The notes below the pieces were generated by a model. It searched no databases. It had not been told where the DNA came from and saw only the letters and a list, made by a program, of their open reading frames with translations. Of a DNA stretch of 64,000 bases, positions 44,057 to 57,700 are shown piece by piece. The first letter of the stretch is position 1. Each line of letters opens with the position of its first letter. Source of the DNA: Nematostella vectensis (lineage: Eukaryota > Cnidaria > Anthozoa > Actiniaria > Edwardsiidae); NCBI RefSeq assembly GCF_932526225.1, contig NC_064039.1:682001-746000 (forward strand). Reading direction: 5' to 3'. Position numbers and translations under genes: made by a program.

Positions 44057-45224
44057 AGTAATTCTCCCAATACTGTCCCATATAGAACTGTAGACATTTT
44101 TAAAGCGATTCCGCAAAATCATTTTTTTTTATCTGTTTGCATAACCACATTCAATAACATTAAGTACGGGCATTGATTTCTAGTCCCACATAATCAGGTC
44201 ACGTCTTGCCCTAGGGAGTCACAAGACAAACATTCTCTGACGATAAACTAAAATTAGATTTGTTTCTGTTTGTCAATCAAGGAATTTCATTTCGTTGTTC
44301 GCATGCAAATGGTGGATAACCGAGCCAGAACTGACATTTGCTATGCTACTCCCGCGTCATCGGTCTGTTCCCGTGATTGAGTAAGGAATGGACTTTTAAG
44401 GCAAAAAAAAAAAAAAAATCATTCACCCACGAGAACAGAGTGAGGAATGGACTTTGTCCTCGTGGATGAATGTTTTCGTGGTTGAAAGATGTCATTCTTA
44501 TAAACCGCGGTACCTTTTGACAAATCAGGCTGTTATGGTTCTTTATTGTTTTTTGTTTTGATTTTTTTTTCCGCCAGACAATAGCAGAGACTAGTCAATA
44601 CTTGCCTGTAATAATCAATGCTAAACGCAGCATGAAATGCGCCCCAAACATTTACGAAGAGTATCTTTTCTTTTTAGCTATCAAGCATAAATCATGTTTT
44701 AAACTGTCTTCACATGTTTTTCTACATAAACATCTAGAATTGTGACAATCGAAATTTCTGTGATCTTTCCAATAAAAACCCATAACTTATACAATAGCGA
44801 TGATTGAAAATGGTTTGTTCATTGGCGCGCGCAAATGAGAATATTTCTTTCATGAAATGCTTAACAAAATTCGCTCAATTACCTTATTAGGATCACTCAT
44901 TCCATATGAAACTTTCGCGTTGTGTAGCCATTTGGGAAACAGGGTAGACTCAATAATAACTGCAATATTTTGGGGGTCGTAGCTTATAGGGTCACAGGTT
45001 TTATGTATTAGGTTTTAGGTCTTCCCAAATAATCCTGTGGCATCGGCACTTTTCGAAAAGAAGACAAAGGACAAGTAAATTATGGCTCATTTTGTAGCAA
45101 AACTTCCAATAACTTTGCAAAGTTGTTTACTTTTTTTGGGCGCACGGTGACAACTCACTGTCAAATCATTTGATAGAGGGAACCTGATTGGCTGGTATGG
45201 AATCCGCTAAAATGTTGTGATAAA

Positions 45225-45657
45225 GTGATAAATACCACTACCTACGGCAAACATTCTATACGGTACTTTGGACCTTATCTATGGGCAAAGCTGCCAACAG
45301 ATCTCAGACAATGCAATACAATCAGCTCCTTTAAAACGAAAATTCTTAAATTAAACATAAATGATCTGTTGGATAGAAGCTGCCCCAGCGGCTGCTTCTT
45401 GTGTAGCTCATAATTATATTTTAATTTCCCATATTTACCACTCCTATATTCACCAATATATATCATTCTCTCGGTTAGTACAATTTTGATGTAATTTTTA
45501 TCAGATTCAATCTATATTTTAATCACATATTCAATATTGTATATAGAACATTCTTATCATATAGTACATTATATTAGCTAATTTTATTGTATTAGGTGTC
45601 CCCAATTAGTACGCCACTTGTGGCGCGCTAGTAGATTTTGACACGTTAATAAAGTTT

Positions 45658-45732
<75 letters not shown>

Positions 45733-45735
45733 TTA
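45225..45735 (+). mobile_element. 5'-truncated LINE 3' end with (ATG)n tail
   Basis: An open frame at 45225-45413 ends like a non-LTR reverse transcriptase protein: YGKHSIRYFGPYLW, LPTDLRQCNTISSFKTKI, then a Cys-rich end. A 3' UTR and a GAT/ATG trinucleotide run (45657-45733) follow, as in CR1/RTE/L2-type LINE tails. Only the last about 60 residues survive. Confidence 0.65.
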
Positions 45736-45813
45736 GCAGTGATTGGCCCACCTCTTTCCGGGCAGTGGAATTGTTTTTCTCTGTGATGAAAACTTGCTAC
45801 AACTCGACACAAC

Positions 45814-46366
45814 TTGAAAATGGCGCGATTTAATCGGCAAAAAGGCAGTGAATTGAATATTTCAACTTGGCTAATCCAAGACGAATATAATTTATCTATA
45901 ACTAGAAGTTCTCACAGAGAGGGTCAGTACGCAGCTCTTACAAGCTGCAGTTTGATTGGGCAAATAAACAATTTCCGCACCTCGACACAAAGAACGAGAA
46001 GAATAGAGACAAAAGAACTCCTTTGTAGAACAAAGATAATAGGAGACAAAACAGCTGCGTTCTTACTCCACAGAGAAGTGAATAAGTGCTCGAGCTGAAG
46101 ATTGGCTGGTCATTCAATTTTATGTCCAAACAGCCCTAAAGCAGCCCAGGAAGTTAATTTCAAGTTTGTATAGCAGAAGAGGTGAATTAACACTGGTTCC
46201 ACCTTTAGGCAAAGGTAAAATCTATATACCTATAGAATTGCCTGGGGCAGTTGACACATTTCACATAAGCAATAATACAAAACTCCCTTTTCTTGTCTTG
46301 GCTGAGCCCAAACCCTTTGTTCCATCGTGTTTATCTGTTTATAAGTTTGTAAAGGAACATAAATAA
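45814..46366 (+). other. Two unrecognised open frames, possible exon relics
   Basis: 45814-46098 (MARFNRQKGSELNISTWLIQ) and 46166-46366 (MYSRRGELTLVPPLGKGKI) are open and look protein-like, but I recognise no family. A shortened version of the surrounding DNA occurs at 50525-50612, where the frames are gone, which argues against an essential gene. Confidence 0.2.
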
Positions 46367-47020
46367 ATTGCTACTAGTATTATATTAAAATGTATATATT
46401 TTATTGAAGGCATTGTATGTCACTTTCAGATTCTGTACATACCAAGTAAGCTATTTGGGTCTTAGTGGTGGCCATAAAGCTATTGAAATGGCTACTGATC
46501 ATGCGTTAACATATAAAGTGTACTATACAGATTTTATACTGCTTCGTGATAGCTTCTGTACATAAGTACACTGCAGTATTCTATGTTTCAGTACATCTCC
46601 CAATAGCAAAATTTTCCACTTGTGATACAGTGAGACAGTGCAGAGAAATACCCCTGATCATAACAACTAGTTCTTTGGTGTGAGATATCACTCGTCGACT
46701 TTTACACTAAAAAAAAATTGGTGATCCTCTCTGTTTGAAGTTATTATCAAAGTAAATCAAAGTAAATCCAAAAGCATGTTACACAATTTAATATTTCAAA
46801 ATTGAACATATGGAGAAAATATGTTATACAGTTGAAAATATTAGGGGAAAACAAGTAGAGTGACAGAAGGGGGAGGGGGTAAGGGGGCTTCGAACCTCTC
46901 AAACCCCTACTGATTACGGTCTGTGATTGGTTCGGTCACATGGCGTGGACGAGCCATAAAAAGCTGCATGTCTTAAGTGTGCAGCACGGGTGGTTAGTAG
47001 GAGCAGTCAGATGTTTCACT

Positions 47021-50000
47021 ATGGCCGAGGTCCCGCTAATAGAATTCCAAGCTTTAAAACAAGATTTGGCAACATACAAATCAAATGGCGACCAATTCTT
47101 TTTGATTATCATGGGATGCCTTGTGTTTTGTAAGTATTGCACTGCTTTTGAAAAAAAAATTACGACTTTATCGTTATCAAGATTTATCGTTATTTTTCTT
47201 TCCTCCTATTTTTATTATTTTGTTTATTAAAATTATTTTTTATCAGCTACTTACCTTGCTATTTCAGTATTTCGTCTATTGTGCAATCTTCCTCTATCTT
47301 ATTCCCACAGTTAGTTAATCTTTTGCTTGGTCCATTTACTTTATTTTCCCTCTCTTATTGCAAGCTTTAGAAAAAGCTTTTGGAGAGTAGCTAGCAGACG
47401 TTATGCTAAAAGTCTATGTGTGAGTTTTACTACATCATCTTGCACGCTGTTAGCAGTTGAGAAAACGCCTCAACGAATTTTGCTAATTGCATACATGCTA
47501 CAGTTGAGTGGCTCAGCTGCACTCTATGAAACATCTCGAGGCCGGACTGGTTAAACGTCGAAAAACAAGAGAAGCATTTTATAAGTATAAAAAGTTTTAG
47601 GGAGTACTTTGGTTATCAGGATGTTGGCACACTAAACCAAACCATTAAGATACTCGAGCCACTCAGATTCGGAAAATACCGAGGACTCTAGAGGACTCTC
47701 TTGTGAAGTGCTATATCAGTACAAAAATTAGCAGCTACTTTTCATCTGCGAGCAGCAAGCCAAAAGGATAGTTCTGGCGCATCGCAAAAAAACTGTGCGA
47801 ACAACACGCGGGAGGGTAGACGAAGCAGTCTGTTTGCTATCAAACTGCCTGGCTTGTGAAATGTGAATACATTAACGTGTCACACTGTGGGTACCTTGCT
47901 TCTCTTTTTTGCTTTATCAATAACTGACGAGGGTTTTTTGGCTAAGCGTTCATCAAGATACCCTCCTGCGCAGAACCTTCTGTGTCGCTCGTTTACTTTA
48001 CCCCACACAGAATGCTTTGCACAGTAGGGTATCATCAAGAGTAATTCTCCCAATACTGTCCCATATAGAAGTGTAGACAGTTTTACGGCGATTCCGCAAA
48101 ATCATTTTTTTATCTGTTTGCACAACCACATTCAATAACATTGAAGTAAGGGCATAAATTTCTTACTCCTGCGTCATCGGTCTGTTCCCGTGATTGAGTA
48201 AGGAATAGACTTTTAACGCAAAAATCATTCACCCACGAGAACAAAGTAAGGAATGGACTCTGTTGTCGTGGATTAATGTTTTCGTTGTTGGAAGAATAAG
48301 AATATATGTTGAGTGACACCAATATCATTTTTGCGGTACCTTTTGACAAATCAGGCTGTTATGGTTCTTTATTGTTTTTTTTGTTTTGTTTTGTTTTTTT
48401 TTCGCCAAACAATACAGAGACTAGTCTGAGACTAGCCTGTAATAATCAATGCTAAACGCAGCATGTCGTATTTAACTAGAGTATGAAATGCGCGCCAAAC
48501 ATTTATGAACAGTATCCTTTCTTTCTTGCTATCAAGCATAAATCATGTTTTTTTAACTGTCTTCACGTGTTATTCCACATAAATATCTAGAATTTTGACA
48601 ATCAAAATTTCTGTGATCTTTTTAATAAGAACCTATTCTTCCCCACCAGGCTGACTCGTTTGATTGATACGATATTAATTACTTAGAAGAGTTAACTGTT
48701 CAATCACAAGCACACATACATTATCTCAAGTGTTTGAGTTACACCGCATTTTTGGGCTCCGGTTCACACGATGTCCGTGGTGTGCTGTGACGTGAGTAAA
48801 GTTTAAAATCGAGGCTACACGTGTTCATTGCGTGATCTAAGCCTCCGTACGTGACCAGCCGGTAAAGTCATTCTTTCGCTATTTTATGTGAGTTTCGAGA
48901 AGACATTATAATAGTTTTAGCTGAAAGAAGGAGAGTCCTACAAGGTTACATCTTGTAAACTGAGATAAAACTTTGGCAATGACAAAGGAAACAGATAATC
49001 GAAGCAGAAAAACAGAAAAAAGCAGAAGTTTTCGGAATACTATTCCTGGCTAGGAAGAGCGTTTCTCAAAGCTAGCGGTAGCGACCCGGTTGTTTACGGG
49101 TTCCAGATAAGCAAATTATAATTTTCAAAGTTAATGAATAGATTGGCTAAATGATTATTGAAATTCAGTAAAAAAAATATCAAGTTGTGTATATGTCTGT
49201 AGACAACTGGCACCCCAAACAATAATGTGGCATCGGCACTTTTCGAAAAGAAGACAAAGAACATGAAAATAAAGTCTCATTTTGTAGCAAAACTTCCAAT
49301 AACTTTGCAAAGTTGTTTACATTTTTTGGGCGCACGGTGACAGCTAACTGTCAAATAATTTGATTGTGTAATATTGCCAACAGCCACACCCGCCACAATT
49401 GCAAATAAATCTGCTTTGATACCTAGTCCTTTATGGGAGATTGTAGCTCTGACTTAAAAGTCTATAAGCGGTTTCTCCTTCCTATAAGAGACTATAGGTT
49501 CATTAAAGATTCTAGCCGTATGAGGCTGAGATCTGTGATAAGTTGCCAGTTTTTTATAAGAATCTTCAAAAGATTCTGTTTAGCCGGGTGGAACCTCATG
49601 ACAAAATGTTTAGATTCGTTTATTAGATGCCATGATTGCCTCAAAACGCATTTTGCCTGTCCGTGAATTCAACACTCGCCGTTATGTATGTTGTGAAATC
49701 GCGTAACCGTATCTAGAATAAGTTGCGAATTTCGGCTTAGAAGGTGGCAAGTGAGGAATTTGTTCTCAACGGACGTTGGCCATCTCCCTAGACACAAACC
49801 CTTCTTATAACTAAGAGGGTGGCAAGAGGAGAGAATGCGTGTACTGAAAAGTTTCAGTAAGCTATGGACATCAAGGATATTTAAATCAATGAATCTTTCG
49901 CCCTTTTATAGACTTCTGATGAAGTAAATAAAGTGCGTAGTGTCTTTGAGATTACACTTTTGCTTAAGCGTTATATGCCGCAGAAATGGATCTACGGAGG

Positions 50001-51265
50001 ACGATATACACTAGACGTGGTTTATGAGGTGACAAAAACCTTAGGTGACATATTATATGTCTTTGTGGTGGAATTTGTCGTTCTTTAATGTTTCACGTCT
50101 ATAGGAGCGTTGCTCGACCTGACATAAGCGCTTTCTTTGTGCATGTTAAGTTTCTTAGAGTTATTTAGGACATATCTGCAGTACAGCTCACTCCTGTTTT
50201 AATAGATTTCTTAAAATCAAACAGGAAGATTTGAGGCTGCCGAGAATCGCCCTTGTAACTCGTAGAATTCAAAGTGCACTTTGGCTAAATCTGGCTTTTT
50301 CTGAGAGAGGGCTCGCTCATCTCGTCTAAGGTGCCTTCCGATGTCATCGTTTGATGAAAAATCGGCGGGCGGTTATAGCGTTTACAAGACCGGTTTCGGA
50401 CTCTTAATGAAGAGACCTTCGTCAGTTGTTTTTCGCTAGGTTGCTAATGAGGACTTCGTAAAGTATGCTCGATTAGCGGATTGAGACATGATGTCACGGG
50501 CCCGTTTATATATCAGAGGTCGGACGAAGCAGCAAAGTGAATATTTTAACTTGGCTAATCCAAGATGAATATAATTAATCTATAAATACAGTTGAAAATA
50601 TTAGGGGAAAACATCAGTGCCACCTGCCTAGAGTTTGCTGTTGTCTGTCATGATGTAGGATGGTACCTATTTTTTTTATACTTATAGGGTACCTATTAAA
50701 GAAGCCTTTTTGTAAAGACGTACAGCCTGAAGTTTCACCAAATTTTAAGAACAGTCGGAAGCTCAGTGAGCATCAATATATTGCCTTGTTGGTCTGATGT
50801 GACACGTTTGGATGCAAATGCACGCAAATATGAAGTTTTACCAATCTACTTGATTTATTTGCATGGATTTGGATTGATACAGCTCATGGATAAATACGAC
50901 GTTTGAACTTAGCCTAGTTAAAATGCAGAATCACATTGTGTTCATAACATGCATCCATTCATCATTTATTTGTGTAATACTCTTCCTAAAAATTCATTGG
51001 GTACAGTATGGTATGTAGTTCCGTAGCATATATAGTTACGTATCAGTCAGCATTTTTTTTGTCTTTTTGCCCGAATATTGTAGCTTTGAACAATCCAAAA
51101 CTATCTAAATGATATTTATTTACCTACCTACCTACCTACCTACCTACCTACCTACCTACCTACCTACCTATTTATTTAATTATTTATTCATTCATTCATT
51201 CATTCATTCATCTATTCATTCATTCATTCATTCATTCATTCATTCATTCATTCATTCATTCATTC

Positions 51266-51329
<64 letters not shown>

Positions 51330-51742
51330 TTTGTGATATGTGCGTCATAACGGCGTTACTGTATAACTACTTCTGTTCCTTTTTCGGTACAGGCCGGTTG
51401 GGGGATAATTGGTTAATTGTGACTTCGACAAATAGCAGCTATTTCAATTTCGTATTAGTATTCTGTCGGATAATCTGATCTTTCTTTTGTAATCACTAGT
51501 TATGCAATGTGGCTTCGCTTTTCTTGAGGCTGGGTCCGTCCGCTCGAAAAACACCACCAACATTCTAATCAAGAATGTGCTCGATGTTTGTAAGTATAAT
51601 ATATCAAAACATCACCAACACTCTAATCAAGAATGTGCTCGATGTTTGTAAGTATAATATAGTTTATATATACACCTATTTCAATAAAGGTTGTCAGTGC
51701 AAATGGAAAATGGCGATTGGCAAATGGCAGAAATAACACAAA

Positions 51743-51787
<45 letters not shown>

Positions 51788-54700
51788 GATGGTTGAAGGT
51801 TTTCATAGAAAGTGCTCAATACTCGAAAGTAGAGCGGTGTATAGTGTTGGTTTGAGAAAAATACAAACTACATAGGTTTCCCTACAGGTCTGTTTCGTGG
51901 TTGCCCACTCATCAGGGGAAACAGACCATATTTATATAAACTTATGTTGAAAATTCACTTTGCGGTGTTTTACAATATTACCATACATTTTTTTTTTTAG
52001 TTTAGCAAGATGAGCATTTGGAGAAATTCCCCCCTACTCTAGGGGGATCTCAATTTGGTGTGATAAGCGCTTGGAAAGAAAGCTGTTAAATTTGTTTTTT
52101 TTTTCTTTTTTTTTTTCTTTTTTTCAGTTATCGGTGCGTTAGGATACTGGCTCTTTGGATATGCATTCGCTTTTGGAACCAAGAGTAATGCGTTTATCGG
52201 GGAGTGGGATTTTGCTCTGTCCTATCTACCAACCAACATGTATTCATCTTGGTTCTTCCAATTCGTCTTTGCCGCAACCGCGGCTACTATTGTCAGCGGC
52301 GCCATGGCCGAGAGAACAGAGTTCAAGACCTATTTGATCTACTCGATTTTCCTGACGGGTGAGCGGCACGAATTGATTAAGGGATTAATACAAGGTGGAG
52401 TGACAGGTGGTTATGACGAGTGACGGCGAGTACGAGTTAATGACGAGTTACCTGACCGGTGAGTACGAGTTAATGACGAGTTAACTGACGGGATTAATAC
52501 AAGCTGGAGTGACAGGTGGTTATGACGAGTTAACTGACGGCGAGTAAGAGTTAATGACGAGTTACCTGATGGGTGAGTACGAGTTAAAGCCGAATTGTCA
52601 CCAGTTTACTTCCCGTCGATTACCTAACAATATCCGATGATTTTTAACGGAAAACGCGAAAAATATTTCAAAATATTGAAAGCAGTGTATGTGTTTATTG
52701 GAAGTTTCTTTGAGGATGTGGTTGATAATTTAGAGCGGATGGCCTGTTTAATATCTCGGATTTTAATAGATGGTGTGCTATGACGAGTTAACTGACGCGA
52801 GTACGAGTTAATGACAAGTTACCTGGCGGGATTAATACAAGTTGGAGTGACAGCTGGCATGGTGTGCTATGACGAGTTAACTGACGACGAGTACGAGTTA
52901 ATGACGGCGAGTACGAGTTAATGACGAGTTACCTGACAGGATTCATACAAGTTGGAGTGACAGGTGGCGAGTAGAATTAATAACGAGTTACCTGACGGCG
53001 AGTAGAATTAGTAACGAGTTACCGACGGGTAAGTACGAGATAATGTCGAGTTACCTGACGTGTGAGTGAGGTTTGATGGCTAGAGAAGAGTTTGAATGCG
53101 GGTTGAGTGACAAATGAGAATAAGGTTAGTGAGAAATAACCTTGACTTTTTGGAATTTATAGACTTTTAAATCACTGATTTGCAAACGGCAAGAATAATT
53201 TTATTTAATCTAATCTTGAGTTTCTCTTTAAAATCACTCTCATCTGCCTTGAAAATCTATCCTCATTAATATTCTTCAGGATTCATCTACCCTGTGGTAT
53301 CGCACTGGGGATGGGATGCCAACGGATGGCTTAAAAAAGGCGTTTACTACAATGACGGAAGCAGGACAGAGCACGTCTTCTATCAGGTACTAGGAATACC
53401 CATCACCACAGCCTACCCACACGTCATGTCAGCCTACCCACGCGTCACCAAAGCCTACCCACGCGTCACCATAGCCTACCCACATGTCACCGTATAGTAG
53501 AGAAAAATGGTGCAGAATTGTTCATTTGTATAGTAGAAGCATGATATTTGGCAAGGTGATAGATCTTGGCATTACGAGTAATTTGTGATACGACGCCACG
53601 TCCAATTTATTATACTTAAATACTTATTATACCCAATTTATTAAACGTACAGTTTTATAGAGGTGCAATTTATTACTTTAAACAATTTAATGAAATGATT
53701 CTGCCCTAAATACCTAGATGCTGCCGATTGAGAACAACACCTGGAGTGACATCTTCATGAACGCCCCAGGTGTTCTTTTTCTTTCCTCTGTTGTAGAACG
53801 CTGAGCAGCCTATAGCCGCAAGAAATTGCTTTTCCCAGTTTTCGATCATGATGAAACTTAGAATTTGTAGAAACATTCGGCCATTGTATCCTATGAGGGA
53901 TATCATTTAGCGTGGAACAGATATTTGCACGTGGTATGATATGTATCAAAGTAATAGGTATGTGGCGTACGTCATTACTATTCATTTATTCTCTAAATAG
54001 ACTGTAAAGTATACATAATTGGGTGTGGCATCCTATGAAAAGCTATTTATTTGAAGTACATGAATGTTTTGCATGAGTTCAGATATGCACTTCAGTATTG
54101 TGTATGTTTGGTATTTAATTGTACTTCAAACCGAAATTTCTCTAGAATTACTGTAAGTATGGTTAAAAAGGCGTGTCTTACCAATTTTATGTTAGTTCTA
54201 TGGAATGTACTCTATTTGCATTCAAAGGGTTAGTTTTATTACATCCCAATAACACTGTAACTATACGAAATTGGGCGTGGCGTCCTAAGAAGAACGAATT
54301 ACCAAAAAGCAAATAAACATTTCGCGTGACTTTAGATATGTACTTAAGTATTGTGTATATCTGGGATGTTTTTATATCACAAACGTCTAGAAGGGCTGTA
54401 AGTAATATCAAACAGGCGTGTCTAACGAAATGATATTATAGAAGACCTATATTAGGCAGAGATTTTGTATTGAGCATGCGCTTGAGCACTGGCAAGTTGT
54501 CATAAATCACCGGCGCGTAAAGTCTACAATGATTGCGATAAACTTATTTGCAATTCATATTTACAGCCTTATATATTATTTGCAATAATATTTACAGCCT
54601 TATATATTATTTGCAATAATATTTACAGCCTTATATATTATTTGCAATTAATATTTACAGCCTTTTTATTTTTCTAGTGCTTATCAATAACAAAAAGTAT

Positions 54701-57700
54701 ATCATATGTGGCGAAAAGTAAACATTTATATGAATAGCAATAATATAGATCCTAAAGTAAAGAAATTCACTAACAGGAATTATAAAGCCAAGGCCAGGGC
54801 CATTGTTTTGATAAAGTTGTTACCCTTATTTAAAAAATCATGACAGGCTATTATCAAAAGCAAAAATATCGAATTCGGGGATATTTTACAGTTGTTTTAT
54901 ACTACACCTAACTAGAATTTATCTCCTCTATGTCTTTTATTTTATATATTTTTTTATTTTAATAGCACAACCTCAAACAACCTGTTCTCCGGTCACATTT
55001 TAATCCTTATTTATGCACCATAATGGCGCACAAAAACATAACATAAGCAATATTCAATAACTCATAAAGCCTGCAGTACGCTCTCGAGAAATAATTCAAT
55101 CATCTGATGTCATATTTAGCGTCCAAACGGTGGACATTTTTACGTTAAAATCGTAAACATTCGAAACACGAACAATGCCAAGTATGATAATGAAGCTTGC
55201 ATCTAGGAGCCTAGAGCATGCGCAATGCATATTCTCTGCACGTTTATTGTTATCAGATAGCAAGTCTTTAGTCCTGTATCATTCCATTAATTGGACATTT
55301 TCTTTATTTAAAGGTTAATTATATGCAGCTGTAAAACTGGAAGTATACGCTATAGGGCGTGCGTCCTATTGCAAATTACTTGTAATATCAAAATCTACCA
55401 TCTTGCCAAATTTCACTTGTACTAAAAATTTTAACAATTCGGCATATTTTCTACACCATTTTCCTGTACTAGTAGCATCCCTATGCACAACCCTAGCCTA
55501 CCTATGCATCACCACAGCCATTCCATGCTGTATTTCCTTGAGTTCTGCACTCTATTTCTAGGATTTTGCCGGCAGCGGTGTGGTTCATGTTGTTGGAGGG
55601 ACATGCGCACTAGTTGGCGCTGCCATACTCGGACCCAGGATCGGCCGCTTTGTAAATGGAGAGCCAGTCACAATCCCTGGTCACACAGTACCTGTAAGTA
55701 CAATGCTGCTGCGTGACCCTCTCATGTCACACAATGCTGCTGCGTGACCATCCCATGTCACACAATGCTGCTGCTAGACCATCCCGTCACGCAATGGTAG
55801 TACAATCCAATGTCAAAAAATGCCGTTTTTTAAAAGACGTTACGTTTTAATTCTGATTTAAACAACTGTATGCGATACCCCTACAACTCGAGTCGTAAAG
55901 CGTAAATTAGCCAATGACTCCGCTACGATGCTCGACTACGAAAGTCGTAGTGTGTAATTCAGGGCTAAGACCTGTCGTAGACAGGTCGCATACGACTAAA
56001 TCGTGCTGTCTAAATCAACCTTTACTGTTATCACAATCCCATTTCAACACAATCCCATGTCACACAATGCAACTGTAAGACCATCTCAATTTATACAATG
56101 ACGTTACGTTACGGTCGCATGCCACACAAGTCGCACAAAAGTAAAGCAATGCCAACCTTTCCTGTCCCCAGATGACCGCATTGGGGGGATTCATCCTGTT
56201 CATGGGGTTTCTCGCCTTCAATGGCGGCTCGCAAGGCTCTATCTCTAACGCTGGTGACGCGGAAACCGTTTCTGTAGCTGTCGTCAACACTTTCATTTCA
56301 GGTAAGGATCGACCTTTGGGCCAGGAGTATTACCCTACTTGAAAAGTTGAAGGTTTGCTATGAAGATGAGCCTAAACAGTCAGACACTGCGCAAATAGCT
56401 CTCTCGGTATTCTAGGATGACAATTGTCGACCAACAAAAGCAATGATTTTTGTCGCTGTCTTTTTTCCATATTTGGTAGAACGCCTCTACCGTTATTTTC
56501 ATCTCCAAGAAATACTTATTATGGGTGAATGTGATATCCGATCTGGTCCTCTGTGCAGGGGCTGCGGGAGCTGTTACATCACTGCTCATCAAGAGGATTA
56601 TTCCCGGCGCGGGAAAAAACTGGAGTCTGCTGACCACCATAAACGGTGCTCTCACTGGAATGGTAAGGCGTGAAAAAAAAGGGGAGAAGTGGGAGGAAAG
56701 GAGAGGTTAGAGAAGAGAGATGAGCAGGGGAGTTGTGCGAAGAAGTGGAAAGGAGAGGGAAGGGAAGGAGAGAAAAGCAAAAGAGAGTTAATGGGTTGAT
56801 GGAGAGGAGAGCTGAGAGAGGGGAAGGAGAGTTTAGTTTCAATCTGAACGCTCTTGTGTCAACCCCTTGCAGGTTGCCATCTGTGCTGGTTGTGACGTTG
56901 TCCATCCCTATGGAGCTTTTGTAATTGGTCTTCTCGCTGGTGTGACGTACATCTTGTGGAGCGCTGCCCTGTTAAAAATGAAGATCGACGACCCTCTAGA
57001 CTCTGCTCCAGGTGAATAACTTGTACCAGGTCCCAGGGTGGAGGTGGGGCTTCGATGAAAACAGACGAGGGTGATCGTCGGCAAAATCATTTTTAACCCT
57101 AAGGGATAGCACTTTGTTAGTGGTCAACAGAAACTCTTACCCCTAAGAGATAGCAAATTTGGTGTGGTCGAAGGAATTCTTAACCCTGAAGAAGCACTAA
57201 ATAAAAGTCCGAAACGTTGGCCGCCAACGTGTCAAAATTAGTAGTATTATGTGGTGTCATCATCATGAGCAATATGTGGTGTCAACATCATGAGTATTAT
57301 GTGGTGTCAACGTCATGAGTATAATGTGGTGTCAACGTCATGAGTATTATGTGGTGTCAACATCATGAGTATTATGTGGTGTCAACATCATGAGTATTAT
57401 GTGGTGTCAACGTCATGAGTATTATGTGGTGTCATTATCATGAGTATTATGTGGTGTCATCATCATGAGTATTATGTGGTGTTATCATCATGAGTATTAT
57501 GTGGTGTCAACGTCATGAGTATTATGTGGTGTCATCATCATGAGTATTATGTGGTGTCAACATCATGAGTATTATGTGGTGTCAACGTCATGAGTATTAT
57601 GTGGTGTCAACATCATGAGTATTATGTGGTGTCAACATCATGAGTATTATGTGGTGTCAACGTCATGAGTATTATGTGGTGTCAACATCATGAGTATTAT

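Larger units (their letters stand above)
42840..50612. repeat. Tandem duplication of about 3.9 kb carrying AMT exon 1
   Basis: Unit 1 (about 42840-46855) and unit 2 (about 46856-50612) begin with AAGTAGAGTG and GGGCTTCGAACC-type sequence and end with ATACAGTTGAAAATATTAGG. Shared blocks in order: AMT first exon, the GATACCCTCCTG hairpin, the CGTGATTGAGTAAGGAAT repeat, GTGGCATCGGCACTTTTCGA, and ACTTGGCTAATCCAAGA. Unit 1 additionally holds the LINE tail and an unknown open frame. Unit 2 has an internal deletion near 50590 and a unique 49400-50520 block. Near-identity over the first 1.2 kb implies recent duplication. Confidence 0.85.

Noticed and set aside
45606..45812. Poly-Ile frame on the minus strand
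   Set aside because: Reverse of the (ATG)n LINE tail.
48769..48792. ATGTCCGTGGTG... as first AMT exon
   Set aside because: It encodes no transmembrane helix, and its donor phase does not fit exon 2. The exon at 47021 supplies [13 protein letters not shown] with the right phase.
51109..51336. 75-codon Tyr/Leu/Ile frame
   Set aside because: Compound tetranucleotide microsatellite.
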